NCBI GenBank assembly: GCA_050257855.1
Contig: JBLMXQ010000095.1
Span: 1 to 42,753, forward strand
DNA length: 42,753 nucleotides
Reading direction: 5' to 3'
Source of the DNA: JBLMXQ01 sp050257855
GTDB lineage: Bacteria > Acidobacteriota > Vicinamibacteria > Vicinamibacterales > CAVVIG01
Shown here: one piece after another, positions 28,701-35,831 of the stretch
Numbering within the stretch: the first letter of the stretch is position 1
How the letters are laid out: each line of letters starts with the position of its first letter
Notes under the pieces: model-generated
Told to the model about the DNA's origin: nothing
The model's input: only the letters and a program-made list of their open reading frames with translations
The model's database searches: none
Translations under genes and position numbers: made by a program

Positions 28701-31700
28701 ATTCCGGTCGGCGACATCAGCGTCACCGCGGTCGATACGGCCGGCCTTGCCGGGTCCGCATCGGGAACCCTCGCGAGCGACGGCTCGTCGCTCGATCTGC
28801 CGGTGACGCTCCAGCCATCCGGCGGCGTTCACGCGCAGGTCTTCCACGAGGACAAGACGACGCCCGGGTCGGGTCTTGCCGTCGAGCTGACCGGACAATC
28901 GCAGCGGTTCGGATCGACCGGCGCCGACGGGTCGCTCGCGTTCGACGATCTCGCGCTCGGACAGTACCAGCTCGTCGTCACGGACCCGCTCGGCACGGGC
29001 ATCGCGAAGACGAGCGTCTCCCTGACGCAGGCCGGTCAGACCGTCGACCTCGGCGCTCTCTACCTTCACGAGACGCCGCCGCACGTGCAGCAGATCGTCC
29101 CGGCCAACGGCGCGGCGAGCGTGCCGGTGGCGCAGGCGATCCAGGTCGTGTTCTCCGAGCCCGTCGACCCCGCCACCATCACCGCGGCGACGATTCGGGT
29201 GACGAGCCCGGCCGGCACCGTCGCGGGATCATGGGCGCTCGGCGCCGACGGGACGACGGCGACGTTCGCGCCCGCGGGGCCGTACCGGGACTTCACGTCG
29301 ATTGCCGTCAAGGTGACGACGAACGTGGCCGATCTGGTCGGCAGGCCGCTCGCCGCGGAGGCGACGTCCACGTTCACGACCGCGGACGGCGTACCGCCTG
29401 CGTTCGTCAGCCGGACGCCCGCACCGGGGTCCCGGGACGTCGCATCCGGCAGCACCATCCGCATCAGCTACTCGGAGGCGATCGATCCGAGCCGCTTCGC
29501 CGGAAGCGCGATCTCGCTGTCGCTGAACGGCGCGCCGGTCGACGGCCGGGTCGACTTCGTCCTGAGCAACACGGCGCTGGTCTTCACGCCATCCGGCCCG
29601 CTCCTCCCGAATTCCATCTACACCGTCAGCGTGCTCCCCGCGTACGACGTGTACGGAAACGCGCAGGCGCAGGGGTCGAGCTACACGTTCGCGACGCTCG
29701 ACACGATTGCGCCAACGGTCGATACGCTGACGGCCTCCGGCGGCACGACGATCAGGGCCGGGCAGACGGCGAGCGTCACCGCGACGGTGTCGGCGACCGA
29801 CGTCGCGACGGTCGACCTGCTGGTCAACGGCATCGTCGTGCAGACGCTGCGCGCCGCGCCGTTCACGTTCGCCGTGCCGGTGACGGCGGCGCTCGCGCCC
29901 TCGTTTACCGTCGCGGCGCGCGCCACCGACCTCTCCGGCAACATCGGCCCGCTGCAGACGCTCGTGCTCTCGGTCGCGCCCGACCAGGCGCCGACCATCG
30001 CCATCACGTCGCCGGCGGCTGGAACAGTCGTCGATACCGGCGCGCACATTGTCGTGTCGGTGCACGCTGCCGACGACGTAGGCGTGGCGCAGATAGGATT
30101 CCAGGCCGTGGGCGCGGCGGCCGCGTCGAATGTCGTGACCGTGAGCCCGCCGGCCGCATCGCGCGACGCGACATTCCAGTTCGACGTGCCGGCGGACGCC
30201 GTCGGCGGCTCGACGATCACGCTCAACGCTGCGGCGATCGACACGGCCGGCCAGTCGAGCCCGACCTCGTCGGTGTCTCTGACCGTCAAGGACACGACGC
30301 CGCCGGTGGTCCAGATCACGTCGCCCGCGGCCGGCTCGCTCGTCGACCCGGGGCAGACCGTCGCCGTGACGATCGCGGCCACCGACGCGAGCGGCGTGAG
30401 CGCGGTGACCCTGCAGGCGGCCGGCGCCGCCGTCTTCAGCGGATCGCAGACCATCTCGCCGCTGCAGGCGAGCGCTCAGGCCACCTTCTCCGTGCCGATT
30501 CCGTCGACCGCGCGGCCGACCGATCACGTGACGCTCACGGCGACGGCGACCGACGCGCTGGGCAACACCTCGTCCGCCGTGTCGGTGTCGGTCGCGGTTC
30601 GCGACAGCGTGCCGCCGGCCGTGACGCTCGCGATCGGCGGCGCCGTCTCGGCCGTTCAGCCCGGACGAACGGTCGATGTGACGGTGTCGGCCGCCGATGA
30701 CGGCGGCGTGGCGCAGGTCGGCTTCGACGCCTCGGGCGCCGTCGTCCAGACCGGAACGCAGACGATCTCGCCGGCGCAGGCGTCGGCGTCCGGGCACTTC
30801 TCGCTCGCAATCCCGGCCGACGCCCCGATCGGCGGCACCATCACCGTGACCGGCGGCGCGACCGATGCGTCGGGCAACGTCGGGCACTCGGCCGGTACGG
30901 CGCTCGCCATCGTCGCCGACGCGCCGCCGACGGTTCACCTCACGTCGCCGGTCTCGGGCGCCACCGTCGTCGAAGGCGACACGCTCGCCATCCTGGCCGA
31001 CGCCTCCGACGACGTCGGCGTGGCGCGCGTGGAGTTCCGGGTCAACGGCGTCAGCGTCGCGACGCTCACGTCGCCGCCGTATTCGATCCAGCAGACCGTT
31101 CCGGCTGGAACGAGCGGCTCGTCGATTTTGATCGAGGCGATTGCCACGGATACCGTCAATCAGACGACCACCGACAGCGTGTCGGTGACGCTGAACGCGG
31201 ACAACACGCCGCCGCGCGTCCAGTCGGTGACCCCCGCGGACGGCGCCACCGCCGTATCGATCGCGACGCCGGTGACGGTGACGTTCACCGAGCCGATCGA
31301 TCCCGCCACGTCCACGCCAGCGTCGTTCAGCGTCAGCGCCGGCGGCCAGGCGCTGGCCGGTACGCTCGCGCTCGCCGACGCGGACGCGACGGTTCGATTC
31401 ACGCCGGCGCAGCCGCTGCCGCTCAACACTGCGATCACAGTGACGTTGACGTCGGCGATCACCGATCGCTTCGGCAACCCGCTCGCCGACGGGAACGGGA
31501 ACCCGCTTTCCGGACCGCTGACGTTCACGTTCACCACGGGCGCGTTCGCGATCACCAGCCCGGCGCCGGGCGCCGACATCGTCGAGCGGAGCCATCTCGT
31601 GCTCGAGGCCAACGCCAGTACTTCGCTTGGCATCGCGTCGGTCGTGTTCAGCGTCAACGGCACGGACGTCCCCGCGACCGGCGGACCGACCTACACGGCC

Positions 31701-33437
31701 GGATTCGACGTGCCGGCCGCCGCGGCGACACCGACGCTGACGATCGTCGCGACGGCTCGCGACGCGTCCGGCAACCAGATCGCTCAGGACCAGGTGACGG
31801 TCAACGTCACCGTCGGCCTGAAGGTCGTGCCGCCGATCGCCGGCATTCCGGCCGGCGGGTCGACGACGGTGCATGTGAATTTGTCGAGCGCCCTGACGCA
31901 GGATCTGGCCGTCACCTTCGAGGCGATCGATCCGACGGTAGTCGGCGTTCCGACGGCCGGGATTGTGCTGCCTGCAGGCCGGACGACGGTCGAGGCGCCG
32001 CTCGCCGGACTCGCGGTCGGCAACACCACTGTGCTGGCGCACTCGTCGCACGGCACCGGCTCCACGATCGCGTCGGTCAGCGTCCCTGTGTCCGGTCAGA
32101 CGCTGGCGCCGGAGGCAGCTCCGGCCGGTGTGGCGCTCCGAGAGGCCCCGATCTCGGCGGAAGTCATCGCCGGGCCCGCGGCGCAGACCACCCTGGGCAT
32201 CCGGCTCACCGCGGCGCCCGCGTCAACGGATCTGCAGGTGTCCGCGACGAGCAGCGACGAGTCGATCGCGCGCGTGGTCGGCACGCCAGTCGTGCTGGCG
32301 GGCCAGCGGATCGCGTCGCTCACGATAGCGACTGGCAACGCCGGCATCGCGTCGCTCACCGTTCGCGCCGGCAGCGATGTCCGCACCGTGATCGTCGTGG
32401 TCGGTGCCGCGACGCCCGGACAGACGCTCGCGATTCTGGCCCCGCCGGTCGGGATCGCGATACAGCCCTCGACGTCTTTCGGCCAGGTGTTCATCGTCAA
32501 CGCCGCGGGACAGCAGACGACGACAATCAGGCTGCTGTCCGCGCCAGCGGCATCGGACACGACGATGACGGTCACGAGCTCGAATCCAGCGGTCGCAAGC
32601 GTCAGCGGGCCCGTCGTCGTGCATGCGGGAGAGCAGACGGCGACGGTCACGATCGTGGCCGGCGCGAACGGCACGGCGCAGCTGACGTTCACCGGGGGCG
32701 GCGAAGTCGATCAGCTGACGGTCAGCGTGGGAGGCGGCGTGCCGCCGCCGGTCATCGCACAGCCGACCGGCGTCGCCGTGCAGCCGGCGCCGCTCGCGGG
32801 AGCGCTCGCGGCGCCGATGGGCGCGCAGCAGACGATCGCCGTCAGGCTGCTCGCGCAGCCGGCCGCGAGCGAGACGGCCGTCGTCGCGTTCTCGACGGAT
32901 CCGTCGGTCGCGACGGTCGTGAGCGCGGGCGCGGTGGCGGCGGGCAGCCAGGTGTCGCAGATCACGATCCAGACCGGAACGGCGGGAACCGCCGCGATCG
33001 AGCTGACTGTGGGCAATCAGGTGAGCGAGCTGCGGCTGGTCGTCGGCGGCAACGGGACCGAGCCGATGCCGGCGACCGTTGCGTCGGCGGTCGGCGTCGG
33101 CGTCGAGCCGGCGCCGCTCGCGGGCGTGGTGATCAGCCCGGCCAGCACGACTGCGATCGTCTCGCTGCGACTGTTGAGCGCGCCGGCCGCCAGCGACGTG
33201 GTTGCGACCGTGACGAACAGCAATCCCGGCGTCGCAACCGTGCCCGACACGATTGTGATTCCGGCGGGTCAGCAGGTCGCTCAAATCGGCATCACGCCCG
33301 TCGGACAGGGTGTGACGGAGCTGACGGTGCGCGTCGGCGCTCAGACGGTACGGTTCACGTTCATCTCGGGCACGCCGCCGCCGGGCGCCGTGCCGATCAT
33401 CGTGGCGCCGATTGTGGGCGTGCAGGTACAACAGTGA
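22722..33437 (+). CDS. Giant exported repeat protein: carboxypeptidase-regulatory-like modules, Ig domains and 108-aa repeats (3571 aa)
   Basis: GTG 22722 is chosen because it overlaps the preceding stop (GTGA) and opens a clean signal peptide (KRLCSAGVAVLLLASAAPSWA, then QQAPVL). The N-terminal region (about 30-200) contains 'VTTRALTAAEIQQKGIFVDQ' and 'VVNFTAAFGIAGQQ', and a Pro-rich linker follows (203-235). A CARDB-like part (about 415-520) and a helical part precede about 13 tandem carboxypeptidase-regulatory-like modules (about 937-2115) of the pattern 'G.V..ADGTP...A.V......TD.NG.Y....VP.G...V.A'. Next come two Big_5 domains, about five Ig-like domains ('PP.V.ITSPA.G..V..G'), another Big_5 and one Ig domain. 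The C-terminus has four 108-aa repeats from 3135, ending seven residues into a fifth. No catalytic motif or anchoring signal is seen. It is probably an extended fibre or scaffold; function unknown. Confidence 0.9.
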   Translation: MTKRLCSAGVAVLLLASAAPSWAQQAPVLARGQILVSGVGLQVPLDHQTVPRNIATDVAVHLVASGDTTGTADPSDGIPADALVEAEIRGPAFGTPVTLVASPGDPLKIQPLAIVGTYLVENIRLVSNGVTLLQASPDTVAIDVIDKVIVSQVTTRALTAAEIQQKGIFVDQTNFEVVNFTAAFGIAGQQKTIDFPMILPKRPSAALPASAPPPSLPPLAPAAALPPPQTLPQLQEVFHTNNIAVSGLTLKIEDEDVANQFSIPPIPGVIIIPGNIAYLHQFFSVLLMVSNVAPGGSNLVVRDATATIVTPPGADNVPATDDDPLRMARVGNPPVEQPATQPVVQPGPDGKFGTSDDIPTIAPGENGNSEFLVEGRKEGTHTVQIQISAMLDGLPIGPVKISGFATGVVEVRNPTFSLTLSHPATVMAGEAYDLLVTVTNTSDSPANQVSVNLSPNSISGAVLDSDQSVTLDSIAPHDAATATFHLTSQVTGNVTATSFTSDDSPASFVLRTAVGALGIPLSPNSLVLPPAADHLPADLRMAGVGLLGQAFALATSPGVPAGLEPITQQIVYERATDFARAGQRVGMNDSLVRAAEDLALDTLGNGYTRLGERFTDQQSLQDAEADYRGFDTLFRQSARGTTLLHSLAALFGPDVQSVGALAFQNAWAQADASAAPFITVVTGSGTGGAPVVMRMVGPDGKDVGQTTAGGTVARNLAFSDFLAPIDAAPLSSQLVLDAVPATGTYTVELNATASGSFDVGLTLPDGDHLRRVTFAGVAVAQGARATVTFEVGSSSPVSLAIDDNLDGVADRTIAPTVDEAVADVGPTLVSAMQVVTGLPDPSQFGQVIGLLFSEEVSSSSSETGLDASSLTHYQVDANQVLGASLQPGGRVVLLSLRDGVGPLVARSATVAGVEDRVGHPMSPASATVPIAMTIGNQGASFAGTVRAADGTPVQRARLQLSQVAPVPVPTGALAGLGDLAAAREVAVTVKDLDATGHYSFDFVRQFGMPNESIHLQAVNLDTGESADVQTHVSRPGQHLDVDIVFVGTGTLAGRALAPDGVTPLAGAVVRVSSLTRIGQVFGAVTDGSGAFTIAGIPAGNFTIEAAHVATNSKVVLAGNIPAAGATVVQNLVLVPVAQRSISTGSIKGQVFHAADNTPAAGVAVYTDLGGLATTDASGSYEIDDLPAGTVHVKAIDQADFEQGLVTTTVVGNSAVIANVLIVGGTGTVSGVVVGPTGQPVANALIGGGLALVRTDANGAFVLADVPVGQRQISALDETTQTTASATVNLLNAGDTVNVRLVLPGMGSIAGRVFEADGTTPIPQLKVFLVGPTNASTITDANGGYRFDHLPLGAYKVSAFRSDFSDGNIADSKVTFQGEVHTTNIVARGKGRVTGIVVAGDGQTPLASHVGFTELQVKTGVLAPAANPQCIGNIDVGDQTIEMPKCETVGIGFESVLNRVIDTDVSGTFTFDNVFVGPFTVEAANGFSPAIIRAAGAIAHPGDTANVVLQLQPTSSVTGTVFQPDGITHVGSGVVVTFTSATLSNVNVVTDANGVYSYPLVNPGTFSVAASDAASGLVGRTDGTVDAGATAKANIRLLGKGPVKVSVSGSNGIIAGAAVTVTRGTFPNDSRQGQTGADGTITFSGGDMLTEGPFSVSAFDPGTGITGYASGTVPGGGAETDVQVRLDDASGTVHGRFLMPDGVTPIPNAQVHITSVRGQAFATTDGTGSFSFDGVFGAFTEEAFDPVTARRGRATGTLTVNQQDVVADITAVAQGVVNGVVRFSNDSRPAAAADVTLIVNSVFGGQLVTSTGVDGSFTFPGVSTGSVTVQARDPLTGIGGSATTSIEAEGDVKSVEIVLQVPQLGRVQGTVLRADGTPALGAQVALSSGAQTTVDNSGVYAIDNVPIGPVRVTARAPVGFDGGVGAGDLKFDGDVATVDVTFIGTGTVTATVRAADGSISPFATVSLTSRDALGRQVSEPATQTNAQGQVQFTGIPVGDISVTAVDTAGLAGSASGTLASDGSSLDLPVTLQPSGGVHAQVFHEDKTTPGSGLAVELTGQSQRFGSTGADGSLAFDDLALGQYQLVVTDPLGTGIAKTSVSLTQAGQTVDLGALYLHETPPHVQQIVPANGAASVPVAQAIQVVFSEPVDPATITAATIRVTSPAGTVAGSWALGADGTTATFAPAGPYRDFTSIAVKVTTNVADLVGRPLAAEATSTFTTADGVPPAFVSRTPAPGSRDVASGSTIRISYSEAIDPSRFAGSAISLSLNGAPVDGRVDFVLSNTALVFTPSGPLLPNSIYTVSVLPAYDVYGNAQAQGSSYTFATLDTIAPTVDTLTASGGTTIRAGQTASVTATVSATDVATVDLLVNGIVVQTLRAAPFTFAVPVTAALAPSFTVAARATDLSGNIGPLQTLVLSVAPDQAPTIAITSPAAGTVVDTGAHIVVSVHAADDVGVAQIGFQAVGAAAASNVVTVSPPAASRDATFQFDVPADAVGGSTITLNAAAIDTAGQSSPTSSVSLTVKDTTPPVVQITSPAAGSLVDPGQTVAVTIAATDASGVSAVTLQAAGAAVFSGSQTISPLQASAQATFSVPIPSTARPTDHVTLTATATDALGNTSSAVSVSVAVRDSVPPAVTLAIGGAVSAVQPGRTVDVTVSAADDGGVAQVGFDASGAVVQTGTQTISPAQASASGHFSLAIPADAPIGGTITVTGGATDASGNVGHSAGTALAIVADAPPTVHLTSPVSGATVVEGDTLAILADASDDVGVARVEFRVNGVSVATLTSPPYSIQQTVPAGTSGSSILIEAIATDTVNQTTTDSVSVTLNADNTPPRVQSVTPADGATAVSIATPVTVTFTEPIDPATSTPASFSVSAGGQALAGTLALADADATVRFTPAQPLPLNTAITVTLTSAITDRFGNPLADGNGNPLSGPLTFTFTTGAFAITSPAPGADIVERSHLVLEANASTSLGIASVVFSVNGTDVPATGGPTYTAGFDVPAAAATPTLTIVATARDASGNQIAQDQVTVNVTVGLKVVPPIAGIPAGGSTTVHVNLSSALTQDLAVTFEAIDPTVVGVPTAGIVLPAGRTTVEAPLAGLAVGNTTVLAHSSHGTGSTIASVSVPVSGQTLAPEAAPAGVALREAPISAEVIAGPAAQTTLGIRLTAAPASTDLQVSATSSDESIARVVGTPVVLAGQRIASLTIATGNAGIASLTVRAGSDVRTVIVVVGAATPGQTLAILAPPVGIAIQPSTSFGQVFIVNAAGQQTTTIRLLSAPAASDTTMTVTSSNPAVASVSGPVVVHAGEQTATVTIVAGANGTAQLTFTGGGEVDQLTVSVGGGVPPPVIAQPTGVAVQPAPLAGALAAPMGAQQTIAVRLLAQPAASETAVVAFSTDPSVATVVSAGAVAAGSQVSQITIQTGTAGTAAIELTVGNQVSELRLVVGGNGTEPMPATVASAVGVGVEPAPLAGVVISPASTTAIVSLRLLSAPAASDVVATVTNSNPGVATVPDTIVIPAGQQVAQIGITPVGQGVTELTVRVGAQTVRFTFISGTPPPGAVPIIVAPIVGVQVQQ
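32124..33437 (+). repeat. Four and a fraction C-terminal 108-aa protein repeats
   Basis: Units begin at codons 3135 (AGVALREAP), 3243 (VGIAIQPST), 3349 (TGVAVQPAP), 3457 (VGVGVEPAP) and 3565 (VGVQVQQ, then stop). Spacings are 108, 106, 108 and 108 residues. Each carries the pattern 'I.LL.APA.SD..V...S..P.VA.V...V.V.AG.Q.A.ITI..G..G...L.V..G..V..L.V.VG'. The fifth unit stops after 7 residues. Confidence 0.85.
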
Positions 33438-33445
33438 CGGAGAGC

Positions 33446-33451
33446 AGGAGG
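33446..33451 (+). promoter_or_regulatory. Strong ribosome binding site deciding the start of the Gly-rich gene
   Basis: AGGAGG sits 6 nt before the ATG at 33458. This favours that ATG over the GTG at 33434, which overlaps the previous stop codon. It is the best Shine-Dalgarno seen in the four-gene operon, suggesting higher or independent translation of the last gene. Confidence 0.75.
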
Positions 33452-33457
33452 ACAGTG

Positions 33458-34753
33458 ATGGAGCCGCGACGCTGGTTGATTGCGTTGACGCTGGTCGCGT
33501 GCGGAGTATTCGTCGCCGGGCGCCAGGGAATCGCCGCTCTGGACATCTGCGGCTGCATCGGCAGCCCGAAGAGCCTGGGTGCGTTCGATACGATCGCTGG
33601 CACAGGCCTTCCGCCGGGCACGACGAGCGCGTTCCGCTCGATGACGATCCCGCTGCCGGCCGACGGCGTGCTGGTGTTCGACAGCGCCAATTTTGCGGTG
33701 AGGCCGTCGGACAGCGGTGTGCTGGATGTCTTCTTCACTCGAAACCAGGCCAACACGCCCGTGACGATTCTCGCCAGCGGGAACGTGACGATCGGCACGA
33801 GCGTCACGCTTCACCTGACTGGCGACGGCGGCACCGGCGGATCGAACGGCGGAGCGGGCGTCGGCGGGCTCGGCGGGCCAGGGGGATTCCGCGGCGGCGA
33901 CGGCGCCTATCAGGCGGTCAACGGCACGACGGACGGCGGTGCGGGCCTCGGCCCGACCGGCGGCGCGTCCGGACTCGCGAGCGGAACCACCCGCGGGGGC
34001 GACGGCACCTTCTTCGGCCTGCCGGAACTCCTGCCGCTCGTCGGCGGTGCGGGGGGCGGCGGCGGCGCGTCGTTCTCGACCAGTCTGAACTGCGCGGGTG
34101 GCGGCGGCGGCGGCGGCGGCGGCGCGATCCTCATCGCCTCGAACGGGACTATCAGCATCTCCGGTGCTCTCCTCGCCGACGGCGGCGGCGCAGGGACCCC
34201 GTCGAACGGCGGGTGCGCGACGACCGCAGGCGCGGGGTCTGGCGGCGCGATTCGCCTCGTGGCGGATACGATTGCCGGCACCGGTGCCTTGTATGCGCGC
34301 GGCGGCGGCATCCCGTTCGTCGCCAGTTCCAGCGGGAAATCGGGAATCATCCGTCTGGAAGCGATCACCGACACCCTTCCGCCCGGGAACACCGATCCGC
34401 CGGCTTCCCGCACCACGGTGCCTGGACCGATCGTGAACCCGTTCTCGCCGACGGTGGTGGTCACCACGGTGGCCGGCCAGGCGGTGCCGACGCCTGCCAC
34501 GGGCAACATGGCCGGCGTGGACGTGGTCATCCCCGCGCCCGGGCCGGCCGAGATCGATCTGGGGACATCCGGCGTGCCGGGCGGCACGGTCGTCGAGGTC
34601 GTGGTCAAGCCCAGAGTCGGCAGCGGCGTGCTGACGCTGAACACGACCTTGTCGAACTGCGACACGGCCGGCAACTGCATCGCCGCGGTGACGCCGACGC
34701 TCGCGGCCGGCGCGTACGTGATCGAGGCGCGCGCGACGTTCCAGACGCCGTAG
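33458..34753 (+). CDS. Exported Gly-rich, possibly beta-helical protein (431 aa)
   Basis: The ATG at 33458 is preferred because of AGGAGG 6 nt upstream; GTG 33434 would add 8 residues and overlap the previous stop. A signal peptide (MEPRRWLIALTLVACGVFVAG) is followed by 'LDICGCIGSPKSLGAF' with a Cys-x-Cys pair. A region of short strands and a long Gly-rich section (about 130-270, including a run of nine glycines) come next. Recurring strands such as 'VTIGTSVTLHLTGDGGTGG', 'GTISISGALLADGGGAG' and 'GGAIRLVADTIAGTGALYARGGG' suggest a repetitive parallel-beta architecture. The C-terminal domain (about 330-431) is Ig-like ('GGTVVEVVVKPRVGSG'). No enzymatic motif is visible. It ends the operon and may be a matrix or surface component (inference). 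Confidence 0.85.
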   Translation: MEPRRWLIALTLVACGVFVAGRQGIAALDICGCIGSPKSLGAFDTIAGTGLPPGTTSAFRSMTIPLPADGVLVFDSANFAVRPSDSGVLDVFFTRNQANTPVTILASGNVTIGTSVTLHLTGDGGTGGSNGGAGVGGLGGPGGFRGGDGAYQAVNGTTDGGAGLGPTGGASGLASGTTRGGDGTFFGLPELLPLVGGAGGGGGASFSTSLNCAGGGGGGGGGAILIASNGTISISGALLADGGGAGTPSNGGCATTAGAGSGGAIRLVADTIAGTGALYARGGGIPFVASSSGKSGIIRLEAITDTLPPGNTDPPASRTTVPGPIVNPFSPTVVVTTVAGQAVPTPATGNMAGVDVVIPAPGPAEIDLGTSGVPGGTVVEVVVKPRVGSGVLTLNTTLSNCDTAGNCIAAVTPTLAAGAYVIEARATFQTP

Positions 34754-34820
34754 CCGGTCGAAGTCGGAATCCGGTGCGCCGTCTGGCCGGGCGCTTACGA
34801 TCGAATCAGGAGCCTGGCAG

Positions 34821-35588
34821 ATGGCGCACGACTTCGACTTCGGAATCCTCCGCGAGGTGGAGCACCGGCCCTGGCCGATGCCCGATCGCGCGTGGATCAT
34901 GACCCAGACGTGGCACGACCTCCTCTTCGCCCACTGGCCGTGTGAGCTGCGCGCGCTGGCCGCCGTCGTGCCCGCGCCGCTCGAGCTCGATCTCCACGAC
35001 GGCCGGCCCTGGATCGGCATCGTCCCCTTCCGCATGACGAACGTGGCGCCGCGCGGCATGCCGGCGCCGCGCTGGATGTCGGAATTTCCCGAGTTGAACG
35101 TGCGGACGTACGTGCGCGCGGCCGGGAAGGCGGGCGTGTACTTCTTCAGCCTCGACGCCGCGAACAGACTGGCCGTCGCGGCCGCGCGAGCGCTGTTCGG
35201 CCTGCCGTACCACTTCGCGAACATGCAGGTGGAGGAGTCGAATGGGACGATTCGGTATCGGAGCCGGCGCGCCCGAGGCGATGCGGAATTCATCGCCACG
35301 TATGCTCCAAACGGTACTGCGTTCGAACCACAGCCGGGGACCCTCGAATACTTCCTGACCGAGCGCTACTGCCTGCACACGGTGGATTCGAAGTCGCGTG
35401 TGCGCACGGTCGATATTCACCATGCGCCGTGGGCGCTCCAGCCGGCCGCTGCGAGGATCGACGCGAACAGCATGGCCGCAGCCGCGGGCCTGGCGCTGCC
35501 CGATCGCGCGCCGCTGCTTCACTTCGCGAAGCGGCAGGATGCGGTGGCGTGGGCGCCCCGCTATTTCAACTCCGCGGGCGGCACGTGA
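34821..35588 (+). CDS. DUF2071 (YqjF-family) protein
   Basis: The start is supported by AGGAG about 9 nt upstream. The 255-aa product carries the YqjF/DUF2071 features. These include 'WIMTQTWHDLLFAHWPCELRALAAVVPAPLELDLHDGRPWIGIVPFRM', 'PAPRWMSEFPELNVRTYVR', 'KAGVYFFSLDAANRLAVAAARALFGLPYHFANM', 'PGTLEYFLTERYCLHT' and 'VDIHHAPWALQPA'. The family has no firmly established biochemical role; the fold resembles acetoacetate decarboxylase-like barrels. Its 3' end is partly duplicated at 36813-36937. No signal peptide is present. It is 67 bp from the giant operon and probably not functionally linked to it. Confidence 0.92.
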   Translation: MAHDFDFGILREVEHRPWPMPDRAWIMTQTWHDLLFAHWPCELRALAAVVPAPLELDLHDGRPWIGIVPFRMTNVAPRGMPAPRWMSEFPELNVRTYVRAAGKAGVYFFSLDAANRLAVAAARALFGLPYHFANMQVEESNGTIRYRSRRARGDAEFIATYAPNGTAFEPQPGTLEYFLTERYCLHTVDSKSRVRTVDIHHAPWALQPAAARIDANSMAAAAGLALPDRAPLLHFAKRQDAVAWAPRYFNSAGGT

Positions 35589-35648
35589 TCAAGTAACGGG
35601 GGAACGGGGCAATCGGGTGATGTGGTGACGGGTTGACGGGGTAAGCGT

Positions 35649-35700
35649 CGTAGCTCGACAGGTAACCTGGAAAGTTGTCAAAAAAAGGGTTCGAATCCCA
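35649..35700. other. Scar: 17-bp lipase-maturation-factor-like remnant and tRNA T-arm-like sequence
   Basis: This lies in the 243-bp gap after the DUF2071 gene. 35649-35665 is a 17-bp exact match to 37110-37126, inside the lipase-maturation-factor-like remnant. 35687-35700 reads GGGTTCGAATCCCA, a canonical tRNA T-loop with three stem pairs, but no upstream tRNA body and no CCA are present. It may be an old attachment site or tRNA fragment. The rest of the gap (35589-35831) is low-complexity GGGTGA-type sequence with no supportable gene. Confidence 0.4.
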
Positions 35701-35831
35701 CGCCGGCCGGCTGAAGGGGGGTGCTGGCGATCGAGCTGCACAACGGCGGCGCGCCGCATCGTGTAATATTCGGTCCGGCCCTCTCACACGGACCGCACAG
35801 CTTCGAACTCGGGCACAGGGAGACGCTCCAT

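Noticed and set aside
27005..30700. A 1231-aa plus-strand frame overlapping the second giant gene
   Set aside because: It is a shifted frame of the modular repeat protein, Arg-rich, with no start signal and no domain pattern.
35649..35720. A complete tRNA gene around the T-arm-like sequence
   Set aside because: No cloverleaf can be formed upstream: D-arm, anticodon arm and acceptor stem are missing.
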